A DNA stretch of 64,000 bases, from assembly GCF_900100705.1 (NCBI RefSeq), contig NZ_FNCH01000021.1:1-64000 (forward strand), written 5' to 3'. Shown here in pieces: positions 42,567 to 52,200 of this stretch. Under the pieces are notes generated by a model. The model was not told the DNA's origin and searched no databases. It saw only the letters and a list, made by a program, of their open reading frames with translations. The first letter of the stretch is position 1. Every line of letters starts with the position of its first letter. This DNA comes from Pedobacter terrae (GTDB taxonomy: Bacteria; Bacteroidota; Bacteroidia; Sphingobacteriales; Sphingobacteriaceae). The position numbers were made by a program, and so were the translations under genes.

Positions 42567-43421
42567 TTGTCCAAATTGGAAATATTTAAAACCAAAGCAG
42601 CGCTTAAGGCTTTTTTAAAGCCATTAAAAGCATCAGCTAAAAAAATAGCATTAGTGCCCACTATGGGTGCTCTGCATAATGGCCATATCTCATTGATAAA
42701 ACTGGCCCAGCAAAATGCTGATATCATTATCTGCAGTATTTTTGTAAACCCTACTCAGTTTACCGATCCTAAAGATTTAGAAAAATACCCACGCCCTATT
42801 GAGCATGATCTGGCCATGCTGGCCGATGCCGGTTGTAACGCTGTGTTTATGCCTAATGTGGAGGAAATGTATCCAACGGGAGCTGATGAGGCATGGCACA
42901 TCGATTTAGGTCATGCCGAATTTCTGTTGGAAGGCGCCTTTAGAAAAGGCCATTACCAGGGGGTAACGCAGATTGTTAAAAAACTATTTGATGCTGTTGA
43001 ACCTGATGTGGCTATGTTCGGACAGAAAGATTTTCAGCAGGTACTGATGATCAAAAATATGCTGGCTTATTTTAAATTGCCCATAACCATTATCACCTGT
43101 CCCATTATCCGCGAGGAAGATGGTTTAGCCATGAGCAGTCGGAATATCCATTTATCACAAAGTGAACGCGCACATTCGCTCGTGCTGAGTAAATCGCTGC
43201 AGTTCGTTATGGATCATTTTGATGATTATTCACTTGCGGAATTGGTGGATCGCGCAAAAGCATTTTATGAGAATATAGATGGTGTAGAACTTGATTATTT
43301 TACCATTGCCAACGGCGATACACTCGAGCCGGCTAAATCAAAAGACGAAAATAACTTAGTTGCCCTGATTGCTGCAAAAGTAGGATCAACGAGATTGATT
43401 GACAATATGATTATAAAGTGA
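42567..43421 (+). CDS. panC: Pantoate-beta-alanine ligase
   Basis: PanC joins pantoate to beta-alanine with ATP to form pantothenate. The 284 residues contain PTMGALHNGHISLI, FVNPTQFTD, FGQKDFQQ and AMSSRNIHLS, all nucleotide- and pantoate-binding motifs. The start is a TTG (42567), or a second TTG three codons later; no ATG lies near, so a non-ATG start seems real. panD follows 140 bp downstream, giving the last steps of vitamin B5 synthesis. Confidence 0.95.
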   Translation: MSKLEIFKTKAALKAFLKPLKASAKKIALVPTMGALHNGHISLIKLAQQNADIIICSIFVNPTQFTDPKDLEKYPRPIEHDLAMLADAGCNAVFMPNVEEMYPTGADEAWHIDLGHAEFLLEGAFRKGHYQGVTQIVKKLFDAVEPDVAMFGQKDFQQVLMIKNMLAYFKLPITIITCPIIREEDGLAMSSRNIHLSQSERAHSLVLSKSLQFVMDHFDDYSLAELVDRAKAFYENIDGVELDYFTIANGDTLEPAKSKDENNLVALIAAKVGSTRLIDNMIIK

Positions 43422-43549
43422 GGGAGAACGGAGGAGGTAAGATGGAAGAGTTGTATGGTTAATGAACAGCTCACGAAGCTTACCAGCTATAAACCATCAT
43501 CCATTTCCCATATTACATTATCTATTATTTAAAACTCCAAACTGATTGC

Positions 43550-43557
43550 TAACTTTG
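43550..43557 (+). promoter_or_regulatory. -7 promoter box for panD
   Basis: TAACTTTG fits TAnnTTTG and lies four bases before the ATG at 43562, suggesting a leaderless panD transcript separate from panC. Confidence 0.5.
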
Positions 43558-43561
43558 CCAA

Positions 43562-43912
43562 ATGGTTATCACAATATTAAAATCGAAAATACACCGTGTT
43601 AGGGTAACACAAGCCGAATTGAATTATGTAGGCAGTATTACGATAGATGAGGATTTGATGGATGCAGCTAACATTATTGCAAATGAAAAGGTGCAGATTG
43701 TAAATAATAATAATGGTGCACGTTTCGAAACCTATGTAATTAAAGGCGAACGCGGAACCGGAACCATTTGCTTAAATGGCGCCACAGCCCGTTTGGCTCA
43801 GTTAGGTGATGTGCTGATCATCATGTCATACGGCTCACTGCCAATAGAAGATGCCAAAAAATATAATCCAATACTGGTTTTTCCTGACGATAATAATCAT
43901 TTGCTAAAATAA
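43562..43912 (+). CDS. panD: Aspartate 1-decarboxylase
   Basis: PanD makes beta-alanine from aspartate; it is synthesised as a proenzyme that cleaves itself to make a pyruvoyl group. The cleavage site is Gly-Ser in YVGSITID; the Lys at KSKIHRVRVT and the NGATARLAQ region are standard. 116 residues, normal length. It supplies the substrate of PanC, and the two genes are adjacent. Confidence 0.96.
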   Translation: MVITILKSKIHRVRVTQAELNYVGSITIDEDLMDAANIIANEKVQIVNNNNGARFETYVIKGERGTGTICLNGATARLAQLGDVLIIMSYGSLPIEDAKKYNPILVFPDDNNHLLK

Positions 43913-43917
43913 CGCTT

Positions 43918-44898
43918 GTGACATTTGACCTCAAAACAGCGCTAAAATTTATCATCCTGTTTTTAATAGGGATAGGCGTCTTGTTTTTAGCTTTTCGGGG
44001 TCAGGATTTAGAAAAGATTTGGCAGGAAATTAAAACAGCTAATTACTGTTGGGTCATTATTTCTGTCATTGCTGTTTTAATTGCCCATGTGTTACGCGCT
44101 TTGCGCTGGCAGATGTTATATCGGTCTATCCATTACAATGTGAGCTTTTGGCATGCGTATCACGCCGTAATGATCGGGTATCTCGCCAATCTTGCTTTGC
44201 CCCGTTTTGGGGAAATTGGTCGCTGTTCAGTTGTTCACAAAGCCGCAAAGGTGCCCATGTTTGCTTCTATTGGAACCGTAATTACGGAGCGGCTGTTTGA
44301 TGTAGTAATGCTTTTTTTGACCAGTTTGGCAATGCTGATCTTTCAATATAATATTGTAGCCGATTTTCTTTATCAAGCCGTATATCTCAATCTCGCTAAA
44401 AAATTAAGTGCGGTTAACTATTGGTGGTTAGTTGGTTTTAGTGTCGTTATATTTCTGTTCATTGCCATTGCAGTCTATTTTCTCCGTCAAAAATTCAGCA
44501 AAAAATTCCTGCGCATTTTTGTAAACCTCCGCCAGGGATTTGGTTCGTACAGTAAGCTGAAACAAAAAGGATTGTTTTTAGCCTATACTCTGGGTATTTG
44601 GTTTTTCTATTTACTTTCCATGTATTTTGCTTTTTCTTCGATACAGGCTACTTCCGAATTACATTTTAATGCTGCATTTACAGCAATTGTATTTTCTGGT
44701 TTTGCCATGGCTGCCCCTGTCCAGGGCGGTATTGGCGTTTTCCACTGGATGGTTGCCCAATCATTGTTGCTTTATTCCATTTCCTTTAAAGATGGCTTGG
44801 CTTATTCAACCATTATTCACTCCTCACAGGTTTTATTAATTTTAGTTTTAGGGAGTTTAAGTTTGTTCTTGATCCTGACTAAGAAAGAAACTAAATAA
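43918..44898 (+). CDS. Flippase-like integral membrane protein (UPF0104/LPG synthase TM family)
   Basis: A 326-residue protein with about eight membrane helices and no aminoacyltransferase domain. It belongs to the lysylphosphatidylglycerol-synthase membrane family: RALRWQMLYRSI, GYLANLALPRFGEIGRC and TERLFDVVMLF in the N-terminal half and PVQGGIGVFHWM near the end are typical. The substrate is unknown; family members flip or move lipids and polyprenyl-linked intermediates. The start is GTG (43918), five bases after the panD stop, so the gene is probably coupled to panD. Confidence 0.85.
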   Translation: MTFDLKTALKFIILFLIGIGVLFLAFRGQDLEKIWQEIKTANYCWVIISVIAVLIAHVLRALRWQMLYRSIHYNVSFWHAYHAVMIGYLANLALPRFGEIGRCSVVHKAAKVPMFASIGTVITERLFDVVMLFLTSLAMLIFQYNIVADFLYQAVYLNLAKKLSAVNYWWLVGFSVVIFLFIAIAVYFLRQKFSKKFLRIFVNLRQGFGSYSKLKQKGLFLAYTLGIWFFYLLSMYFAFSSIQATSELHFNAAFTAIVFSGFAMAAPVQGGIGVFHWMVAQSLLLYSISFKDGLAYSTIIHSSQVLLILVLGSLSLFLILTKKETK

Positions 44899-45384
44899 TT
44901 CTTTTTTTGTTGGCGTTTTAACATGCTGTCCGCTGTATCTTTTGGTTCTCCTTCGGCTCCGCCTCAGTTTACAGATTTCATAGAATGATCGTCATTCCCG
45001 CGCAGGCGGGAATCTTAAGGCTTACTGCATTACGATTATTCATAGGTGTTTTTTTATTTAGTAACATTCATGAGCACTTCGTGGTTTGTTAATAAACCAG
45101 AGCGACAGCTTTATCCCGGTTTATGCACTATTCTTTTGTTTTTTTTGTGTGCATGCTCGTTTCACAAGTTTCGCCGGATAAAGCAAAGGGCGCGGCTATC
45201 GGAGCCCGAGAGTTACTGATCTTGCTTTCCAAAAAAATAAACGAAACAGCTGGTTAAAGCAATAGGCTGCACTAAATATACCATTACAACAGCCAACGGA
45301 TTTAAAAATAAATTACTATGCAGCCATAGTAATATCAATCAGAAATGCTACATTTGATTTACTAACCTTTTATACATAAATGTT
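44899..45384. other. Intergenic region with structured repeats
   Basis: No gene seen. It contains a short REP-like palindrome ATTCCCGC/GCGGGAAT (44994-45013), a pair GCTTTATCC (45108-45116) and GGATAAAGC (45176-45184) enclosing about 60 bases, a GGTTTGTTAATAAACC palindrome (45083-45098), and the -7 box of the next gene (45349-45356). Some of the region is richer in G+C than surrounding DNA. Confidence 0.5.
45349..45356 (+). promoter_or_regulatory. -7 promoter box for the acyl-CoA dehydrogenase gene
   Basis: TACATTTG fits TAnnTTTG; leader about 23 bases. Confidence 0.6.
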
Positions 45385-46524
45385 ATGCATTTTGAATTAA
45401 GTGAAGAACAATTAATGATTCAGCAAGCTGCCCGCGATTTTGCGCAGCAAGAATTAAAGCCTGGCGTAATTGAAAGAGACGAACACCAGAAATTTCCGGC
45501 CGAGCAGGTAAAAAAACTCGGAGAACTTGGTTTCCTGGGGATGATGGTGAGCGAAAAATATAATGGAAGCGGACTTGATGCCATTTCTTACGTTCTGGTA
45601 ATGGAAGAGCTTTCTAAAATAGATGCGTCTGCATCTGTAGTGGTTTCGGTAAATAACTCATTGGTTTGTTACGGATTAGAAGCCTATGGCAGTGAAGCCC
45701 AAAAGGAAAAATATTTAAAGCCACTGGCTGCCGGAGAAAAAATAGGTGCATTTTGTTTGTCAGAACCCGAAGCAGGGTCTGATGCTACCTCGCAACGTAC
45801 CACAGCTGAAGATAAAGGAGATTACTATCTGCTTAACGGTACCAAAAACTGGATTACCAACGGAGGTACTGCATCAACTTACCTGGTTATTGCACAAACC
45901 CATCCTGAGTTAAAACACAAAGGCATAAACGCTTTTATTGTAGAAAAAGGAATGGAAGGTTTTACCGTTGGGCCAAAAGAAAATAAACTGGGCATCCGTG
46001 GCTCCGATACCCATTCGTTAATGTTTAACGATGTGAAAGTGCCAAAAGAAAATAGGATTGGCGAAGATGGTTTCGGGTTCAAATTTGCAATGAAGACGTT
46101 AGAGGGGGGCAGGATTGGTATTGCAGCCCAGGCTTTGGGTATTGCACAAGGTGCTTTCGAGCTGGCAACGCAGTATGCTAAAGAACGTAAATCGTTCGGG
46201 AAACCGATTGTTGAGCATCAGGCTATTGCTTTTAAACTGGCAGATATGGCGACGCAGATTGAAGCAGCAAGACTGTTGGTTTACAAGGCTGCCTGGCTAA
46301 AAGATCAGGGATTACCTTATACCCAGGCGGGCTCCATGGCTAAGCTGTTTGCTTCGAAAGTAGCTATGGATGTAACAGTAGAAGCGGTACAGGTTCACGG
46401 TGGTTATGGTTTCGTTAAAGAATATCACGTAGAAAGATTAATGCGCGACGCTAAAATTACCCAGATTTATGAAGGTACGTCTGAGATCCAGAAAATGGTG
46501 ATATCGAGAGAAGTTATTCGTTAG
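45385..46524 (+). CDS. Acyl-CoA dehydrogenase
   Basis: A 379-residue FAD enzyme that introduces the alpha,beta double bond in acyl-CoA. CLSEPEAGSDATSQRTTA and WITNGGTASTYLVIA are FAD-binding signatures; the catalytic Glu is in IYEGTSEIQKM; the C-terminal helical domain has VQVHGGYGFVKEYHVERLMRD. Its resemblance to short-chain (butyryl-CoA) dehydrogenases is strong. It could feed the isomerase/reductase pair at 19303-21052, though it lies far away. A monocistronic unit. Confidence 0.95.
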   Translation: MHFELSEEQLMIQQAARDFAQQELKPGVIERDEHQKFPAEQVKKLGELGFLGMMVSEKYNGSGLDAISYVLVMEELSKIDASASVVVSVNNSLVCYGLEAYGSEAQKEKYLKPLAAGEKIGAFCLSEPEAGSDATSQRTTAEDKGDYYLLNGTKNWITNGGTASTYLVIAQTHPELKHKGINAFIVEKGMEGFTVGPKENKLGIRGSDTHSLMFNDVKVPKENRIGEDGFGFKFAMKTLEGGRIGIAAQALGIAQGAFELATQYAKERKSFGKPIVEHQAIAFKLADMATQIEAARLLVYKAAWLKDQGLPYTQAGSMAKLFASKVAMDVTVEAVQVHGGYGFVKEYHVERLMRDAKITQIYEGTSEIQKMVISREVIR

Positions 46525-46575
46525 TTTTGAGCTTGGGAGTTTGGAGTCACTCGTCCAAACTCCCCACTCAAAACT
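46525..46575. terminator. Bidirectional terminator between convergent genes
   Basis: GTTTTGAG and GGGAGTTTGGA pair with TCCAAACTCCC and CTCAAAAC around a short loop; small bulges. It belongs to the same GAGTTTGGAG sequence type found at 4909. Confidence 0.7.
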
Positions 46576-46581
46576 TCCAAC

Positions 46582-46926
46582 TTATTCTTTCTCTCCGGCA
46601 ACCGCACTAAATATCGCTTTAATCAAAGCAACAACTATCGCTAGAAATGCTGCAGCGATAAAGCCTGAAGTGTTAAAAGAAGTCATCATATTATCAACCA
46701 GTAAAATCATTAACACGGTGATGATAAATGATACTAATCCTAAGGTTAGAAAATTGATTGGGAAAGTTAGTAGCCTTAGGATGAATCCGATTGTTGCATT
46801 TGCAAGCGCAATAAGCACAGAAGCAATAATTGCATTTCCGAAGCCGTCAATACTGACGCCCGGCACCAGTTTTGCGCCTATAAAAAATGCTAGTCCTGTT
46901 AACAGGATTTCGATAATAAATCTCAT
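46582..46926 (-). CDS. Phage holin family (DUF360) membrane protein
   Basis: A 114-residue protein with four hydrophobic segments. The pattern of FFIGAKLVPGVSIDGFGNAI, ALANATIGFILRLLTFPI and TLGLVSFIITVLMILLVDN matches Phage_holin_4_2 (PF04020). Despite the name, most members are chromosomal and unrelated to phage lysis; no phage genes lie here. The function is unknown. Confidence 0.88.
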   Translation of the reverse strand: MRFIIEILLTGLAFFIGAKLVPGVSIDGFGNAIIASVLIALANATIGFILRLLTFPINFLTLGLVSFIITVLMILLVDNMMTSFNTSGFIAAAFLAIVVALIKAIFSAVAGEKE

Positions 46927-46932
46927 AATTGT

Positions 46933-46940
46933 TATTTTTG
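46933..46940 (+). promoter_or_regulatory. -7 box before the 46944 lipoprotein gene
   Basis: TATTTTTG fits TAnnTTTG; only three bases precede the ATG, predicting a leaderless transcript. Confidence 0.45.
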
Positions 46941-46943
46941 TAA

Positions 46944-47375
46944 ATGTTTAAACGCTATTTTACATGTTCGGTTATCGTTTGGGTTTCCATATCCGCATTT
47001 TCATGTTCGAATAGAAACAATAAACCTGTCATTAAGTTTTCAAGAGATAGTACTTCAATCATCATTAAAAATATTGATGAAGCAAGTCTCTTGCAGGTTA
47101 AAAATGCTTATCACAACAAAGCAGATACAATTAACATGATGTCTGTTTTGATAAAGCCAGGTGATAAGGATAGTATTCAGGATGAGCAGGAGGTGCCTGG
47201 AAAGATTGAAATAAAAGGCGATTCACTTGTATTTAGTCCCGATCAGCCTTTTCTAAGGGGTAAAGAATATCTGGTAGAAAGTTACATTGGCGTAAAATTT
47301 GCAACCGTTGGAGATCTGATTCTGGGTAAGGGTAATCAGAATTTAAAAGCACAGCAACAAACACTTAAACGGTAA
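46944..47375 (+). CDS. Hypothetical lipoprotein
   Basis: A 143-residue protein of unknown function. The signal peptide ends in a lipobox-like SAFSC (Cys 21). The mature part has no cysteines and looks like a beta-rich domain with GKIEIKGDSLVFSPDQPFLRGKEYLVESY, a pattern seen in small Bacteroidota lipoproteins. It lies between the holin-like gene (divergent) and the rimP operon; no link to either is apparent. Confidence 0.7.
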   Translation: MFKRYFTCSVIVWVSISAFSCSNRNNKPVIKFSRDSTSIIIKNIDEASLLQVKNAYHNKADTINMMSVLIKPGDKDSIQDEQEVPGKIEIKGDSLVFSPDQPFLRGKEYLVESYIGVKFATVGDLILGKGNQNLKAQQQTLKR

Positions 47376-47402
47376 TAATCAGCATAATAATTAGTGCCGG
47401 TG

Positions 47403-47433
47403 TTTGATTTTTTATAAAAAATTACTACATTTG
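47403..47433 (+). promoter_or_regulatory. Promoter of rimP-nusA-infB
   Basis: TTTG (47403-47406), 19-bp spacer, TACATTTG (47426-47433): a full Bacteroidota promoter. Predicted start near 47439 gives a leader of about 58 bases containing the hairpin at 47457-47476. Confidence 0.75.
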
Positions 47434-47456
47434 CATCGTAATCGAAGAAAAGAGAA

Positions 47457-47476
47457 GGGGACAATGTCCCCTTTTT
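47457..47476 (+). terminator. Leader hairpin/attenuator before rimP
   Basis: GGGGAC, 3-base loop, GTCCCC, then five T, located between the promoter and the rimP ATG at 47497. It has the form of an intrinsic terminator inside the leader and may attenuate the operon. Confidence 0.7.
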
Positions 47477-47496
47477 CTATGAAATCAGGTTAAAAT

Positions 47497-47961
47497 ATGC
47501 AGGTAGAAAAGAGAGTTGCAGCCCTCGTAGAGGAAAAAATTGCAGATCGGCCAGAACTGTTTTTGGTTGAAGTGAAAATGTTGCCAAACAATAAATTGAT
47601 TATTCATGTTGATGGCGACGAAGGTATTAGCATACAGGATTGTGTAGCCATAAGCAGGCATGTTGGTTTTCATCTCGAAGAGGAAAATACAATAGAACAG
47701 GCTTATAATTTAGAAGTTTCTTCGCCGGGTGTTGGCGAGCCTTTAAAATTAATCCGTCAGTACAATAAAAATGTTGGTCGTACGGTAAGCATTAAGTTGA
47801 AAGAAGGATTAAAAAAGGAAGGAAAACTGCTGGCGGTTACAGAGGATAATCTGCTGATTGAAGAATCGGTTAAAGAAAAAGGGAAAAAAGCGGTAGCAAA
47901 ACAAACAGATGTTCCGTTTAATGATATATTAGAAACAAGTGTGTTAATTTCATTTAAGTAA
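47497..47961 (+). CDS. rimP: Ribosome maturation factor RimP
   Basis: A 154-residue RimP that helps assemble the 30S subunit. The N-terminal domain contains ELFLVEVKMLPNNKLIIHVDGDEGISIQDC; the SSPGVGEPLKLIRQYNKNVGR motif and SH3-like C-terminal domain are complete. The order rimP-nusA-infB is conserved throughout bacteria. Its stop is two bases before the nusA ATG. Confidence 0.95.
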   Translation: MQVEKRVAALVEEKIADRPELFLVEVKMLPNNKLIIHVDGDEGISIQDCVAISRHVGFHLEEENTIEQAYNLEVSSPGVGEPLKLIRQYNKNVGRTVSIKLKEGLKKEGKLLAVTEDNLLIEESVKEKGKKAVAKQTDVPFNDILETSVLISFK

Positions 47962-47963
47962 GA

Positions 47964-49208
47964 ATGAGTACTACAACAATTAATTTGATCGACTCTTTTC
48001 AAGAGTTTAAAGATTTCAAAAATATAGATCGCCCAACAGTGATCAGTGTGCTGGAAGAAGTTTTTCGTAGCATGTTGCGTAAAAAATACGGAACAGACGA
48101 AAACTGTGATGTGATTGTGAATCCTGATAATGGGGATTTGGAGATCTGGAGAACGAGAAAAGTGATGGAAGATGGATTTTCTGAGGATGATGATTTAGAG
48201 ATCGAACTTGCTGATGTACACAAACTTGACCCAACTTTAGAAGTTGGTGATGACTATATTGAACAGATCACGCTGGAAAGCTTCGGTCGCAGAGCGATTT
48301 TAGCCGCACGCCAAACACTTGTTTCTAAAGTATTGGAATTAGAAAAGGATGAAATTTTCAAAAAATATAAAGATCGCGTTGGTGAAATTGTAACCGGCGA
48401 GGTTTATCAGGTTTGGAAGAAAGAAACTTTGGTTTTAGATGATGAAGGTAACGAACTTTTAATGCCTAAAACCGAGCAGATTCCTGCTGATTATTTCAAA
48501 AAAGGCGATTCTGTAAGAGCAGTAATCTCTAAAGTAGAAATGATCAATGCTAACCCGAAGATTATTATTTCGAGAACGGCACCAGAATTTTTACAACGCC
48601 TGTTCGAACAGGAAGTTCCGGAAATTTTCGACGGTTTAATTACCATTAAGAAAATTGTTCGTGAACCAGGAGAACGTGCTAAAGTTGCAGTTGAATCTTA
48701 CGATGACCGTATAGATCCGGTTGGAGCATGTGTGGGTATGAAAGGATCACGTATTCACGGAATCGTTAGGGAGTTGAAAAACGAAAATATTGATGTGATT
48801 AACTTCACTAATAATATCTCATTATATATTACCCGTGCTTTGAGCCCGGCTAAAATCACTTCTATTAAATTGGATGATGAAACTAAACACGCATCGGTTT
48901 ACTTAAAACCAGATCAGGTTTCATTGGCCATTGGACGTGGCGGACATAACATTAAACTAGCTGGTAAATTAACCGGTTACGAAATTGATGTATACCGTGA
49001 AGCAGGTGAAGAAAGCGACGAGGATGTGGATTTGGAAGAATTCTCAGATGAGATTGATAGCTGGATTATCGATGAATTAAAGGCTATCGGGTGCGATACT
49101 GCTAAGAGTGTTTTGGCACTTACAGTGGAAGATTTGGTAAAACGCACCGACTTAGAAGAAGAGACCATTAAAGAAGTGGTTCAGATTTTACAGTCAGAAT
49201 TTGAATAA
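47964..49208 (+). CDS. nusA: Transcription termination/antitermination protein NusA
   Basis: A 414-residue NusA. Domains in order: N-terminal RNA-polymerase-binding domain (about 1-130), S1 (about 135-200, GEIVTGEVYQVWKKE), KH1 with GMKGSRI (GxxG loop) and KH2 with GRGGHNIKLAGK, followed by a single acidic C-terminal domain (about 350-414). NusA binds RNA polymerase to control pausing and termination. Start at the ATG two bases after the rimP stop. Shorter than E. coli NusA (495) because one C-terminal repeat is missing, as in many Bacteroidota. Confidence 0.96.
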   Translation: MSTTTINLIDSFQEFKDFKNIDRPTVISVLEEVFRSMLRKKYGTDENCDVIVNPDNGDLEIWRTRKVMEDGFSEDDDLEIELADVHKLDPTLEVGDDYIEQITLESFGRRAILAARQTLVSKVLELEKDEIFKKYKDRVGEIVTGEVYQVWKKETLVLDDEGNELLMPKTEQIPADYFKKGDSVRAVISKVEMINANPKIIISRTAPEFLQRLFEQEVPEIFDGLITIKKIVREPGERAKVAVESYDDRIDPVGACVGMKGSRIHGIVRELKNENIDVINFTNNISLYITRALSPAKITSIKLDDETKHASVYLKPDQVSLAIGRGGHNIKLAGKLTGYEIDVYREAGEESDEDVDLEEFSDEIDSWIIDELKAIGCDTAKSVLALTVEDLVKRTDLEEETIKEVVQILQSEFE

Positions 49209-49232
49209 GTGGTGTAATTGCCAAATAAACAC

Positions 49233-49240
49233 TACTTTTG
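49233..49240 (+). promoter_or_regulatory. Possible internal -7 box before infB
   Basis: TACTTTTG fits TAnnTTTG, 27 bases before the infB ATG; the nearest upstream TTG is too close for a standard -33, so support is partial. Confidence 0.4.
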
Positions 49241-49267
49241 TATTATTATAAAAATAACAGGAGCTAA

Positions 49268-52200
49268 ATGTCAGACGACAAACCAATCATTTTAATTAAA
49301 GCTATTAAAGAACTTAATATAGGCATGGGTACGGCCGTTGAGTTTTTAAACAAAAAGGGATTCTCTGCCGAGAAAAGCCCTATGTTTAAACTTACGGGAG
49401 AGATGTATAATGCCTTATTAAAAGAGTATCAGGGAGATAAGATCGTAAGAGAAGAAGCCAAACAAATAGTGATTGGTAAAATACGTCGCGACGAGCCTGA
49501 AACTGAAAAGCCAGTAGAAGCGCCGAAGAAAAATGCCGATTTTGAGAAGAATGAAGAGATTTTAATTAAAAATACTCAATCATTTACCCCTCCGGTAGAA
49601 AAACCAAAGGCTGTAGAAACACCTAAGGAAGAAGCGCCAACACCAGCACCTGCGGCAGCAGTAGAACCAGTAAAAGAAAATAAGGCTGAAGAAACCGGAT
49701 TACCTGGGGTTAAAGTTGTGGGCAAGATCGATTTAAATGATCTTAATCCGAAAACGCGCCCAGCTAAAAAAGAAGAAACTCCTGCTGCGCCAGCGCCTGT
49801 TGTAGAACCAACAGTAGTTAAAACACCAGAGCCTGTAAAAGCAGTGGAACAGCCTAAAACGGAAGAAAAACCAGTTGAGGTTAAAAAGGAAGAAACTCCT
49901 GTTGCACCAGTGCCAGTAGCAGAAACACCAGTGGTGAAAGCACCAGAGCCTGTAAAACCAGTTGAACAGCCTAAGGCCGAAGAGAAACCAGCTGAAACAA
50001 AGCCGGTAAGCAACGAACCTGAGGTCATTAAAGCACGTACCGTTAAATTAACAGGTCCGAATATTATTGGTAAAATTGTTTTACCAACAACACCGGACAG
50101 AAGAAATGGTCCAGTAGCGTCATCTAGCGATAGCGAAGCTGCTAAACGTAAGCGTAAACGCAAGAAAACTCCAGGAGCTCCTGGTCAACCAGGCCAGCAA
50201 GGTGGTCAGGGTCAGCACAATCCTGCAGGTCAGGGCGGTGCACCAGGTCAGCCTCGTCAACCTTACCAGGGTAACAGGCCAGCTAGCGGCACGCCATATC
50301 AAGGTAACAGGCCTGCCGGACAAGGTGGAACTCCTTATCAAGGAAATAGAAATAACAACAATAACAGACCGGGTTTCCAAAACAGAAATGCTACACCAAG
50401 CGGACCTAAAGAAGAACCTACTGAGAAAGAAATTCAAGATCAGATTAAGGCAACACTTGCCCGTTTAAGTGGTGCAGGTAAATCGGGTAAATTTGCACAA
50501 CGTGCTAAATTACGTCGTCAGAAACGTGATGATGTTGCTTATAATGCAGAAGAAGCCGCAAATGAGCTTGAATCGCAATCGAAAATATTAAAAGTAACAG
50601 AATTTGTTACCGCAAATGAGTTAGCAAACATGATGGACGTACCGGTTACCAAAATTATTGGTACCTGTATGAGCCTGGGTATGTTTGTTTCCATCAATCA
50701 ACGTTTAGATGCTGAAACCTTAACCATCGTTGCCGATGAGTTTGGCTACGAAATTCAATTCGTTAAACCTGATGAAGATGAGGAAAACGTAATTGAAGAG
50801 GAAGATAACGAGGCAGATTTAATCGAAAGAGCTCCGGTTGTTACGATTATGGGTCACGTCGATCACGGTAAAACTTCATTGCTGGATTATATTCGTAAGG
50901 CAAATGTGGTAGCTGGTGAGGCAGGTGGTATTACCCAGCACATTGGTGCTTACATGGTAACCACGCCAACTGGTAAAAAAGTAACTTTCTTAGATACTCC
51001 AGGTCACGAAGCCTTTACGGCGATGCGTGCACGTGGTGCCAAAGCAGCAGATATTGCCATTATTGTTATTGCGGCCGATGATGCAGTGATGCCTCAAACA
51101 AAAGAGGCCATTAATCACGCACAGGCAGCAGGCGTACCATTGGTATTTGCTTTCACTAAAGTAGATAAACCAGGGGCCAATGCAGATAAAGTACGTGAGC
51201 AATTGTCTGTAATGAATATCCTGGTTGAAGATTGGGGTGGTAAATACCAATCACAGGAAATCTCAAGCAAAAGCGGCTTAAATGTTGATTTGCTTTTAGA
51301 TAAAGTATTATTAGAAGCTGAGTTATTAGAACTGAAAGCCAATCCGAATAAACGTGCTACAGGTACAGTAATCGAATCGGCATTAGATAAAGGACGTGGT
51401 ATTGTAACTACAGTATTGGTTCAGGGTGGTACCTTAAAAGTTGGTGATCCGATCTTGGCGGGTAGTTACAGCGGACGTGTTAAGGCATTAACCAATGAGC
51501 GTGGTGCCAAAGTAGAATCTGCTGGTCCATCACAGCCGGTACAGGTTTTGGGTATGCAGGGTGCGCCTACAGCAGGTGATCGATTTAATGCTCTGGAAAG
51601 TGAACCCGAAGCACGTGATATTGCAAACAAACGGATGCAGTTACAACGCGAGCAGGGCTTACGTACACAGAAACACATTACTTTGGATGAGATTGGTCGT
51701 CGTTTGGCCATCGGTAACTTTAAAGAGCTTAATATCATTGTTAAAGGTGATGTGGATGGTTCAATTGAGGCATTGTCAGATTCATTACTGAAACTATCTA
51801 CAGAGCAGATCCAGATCAATATCATCAGTAAAGGTGTTGGTCAGATTTCTGAATCTGATGTGTTGCTGGCTTCGGCTTCAGATGCGATTATTATCGGTTT
51901 CCAGGTTCGTCCATCAACAGGTGCACGTAAACTGGCAGAAGCTGAGCAGATTGATATCCGCTTATATTCTATCATCTACGATGCGATCAACGAGATCAAA
52001 TCAGCAATGGAAGGTATGTTGGATCCGGAATTTGAAGAAAAAATTGTGGCTAACGTGGAGATCCGCGAAACATTCAAAATCACTAAAGTGGGTACCATTG
52101 CAGGTTGTATGGTATTGGATGGTAAAATTACCCGTAACAGCAAAATCCGTATCGTTAGAGATGGTGTTGTAGTATATACAGGTGAGTTGGCATCTTTAAA

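Noticed and set aside
46582..46926. Evidence of a prophage (holin)
   Set aside because: The DUF360 family is chromosomal in most bacteria; no phage structural, lysis or integrase genes are seen here.
46541..46951. 136-codon plus-strand frame opposite the holin-like gene
   Set aside because: It overlaps the recognised DUF360 protein fully and its product shows no family; it is an antisense shadow.
49576..50163. 195-codon minus-strand frame inside infB
   Set aside because: It is the mirror of a low-complexity Pro/Lys/Glu coding region; codon bias produces the long open frame. No start signal or recognisable product.
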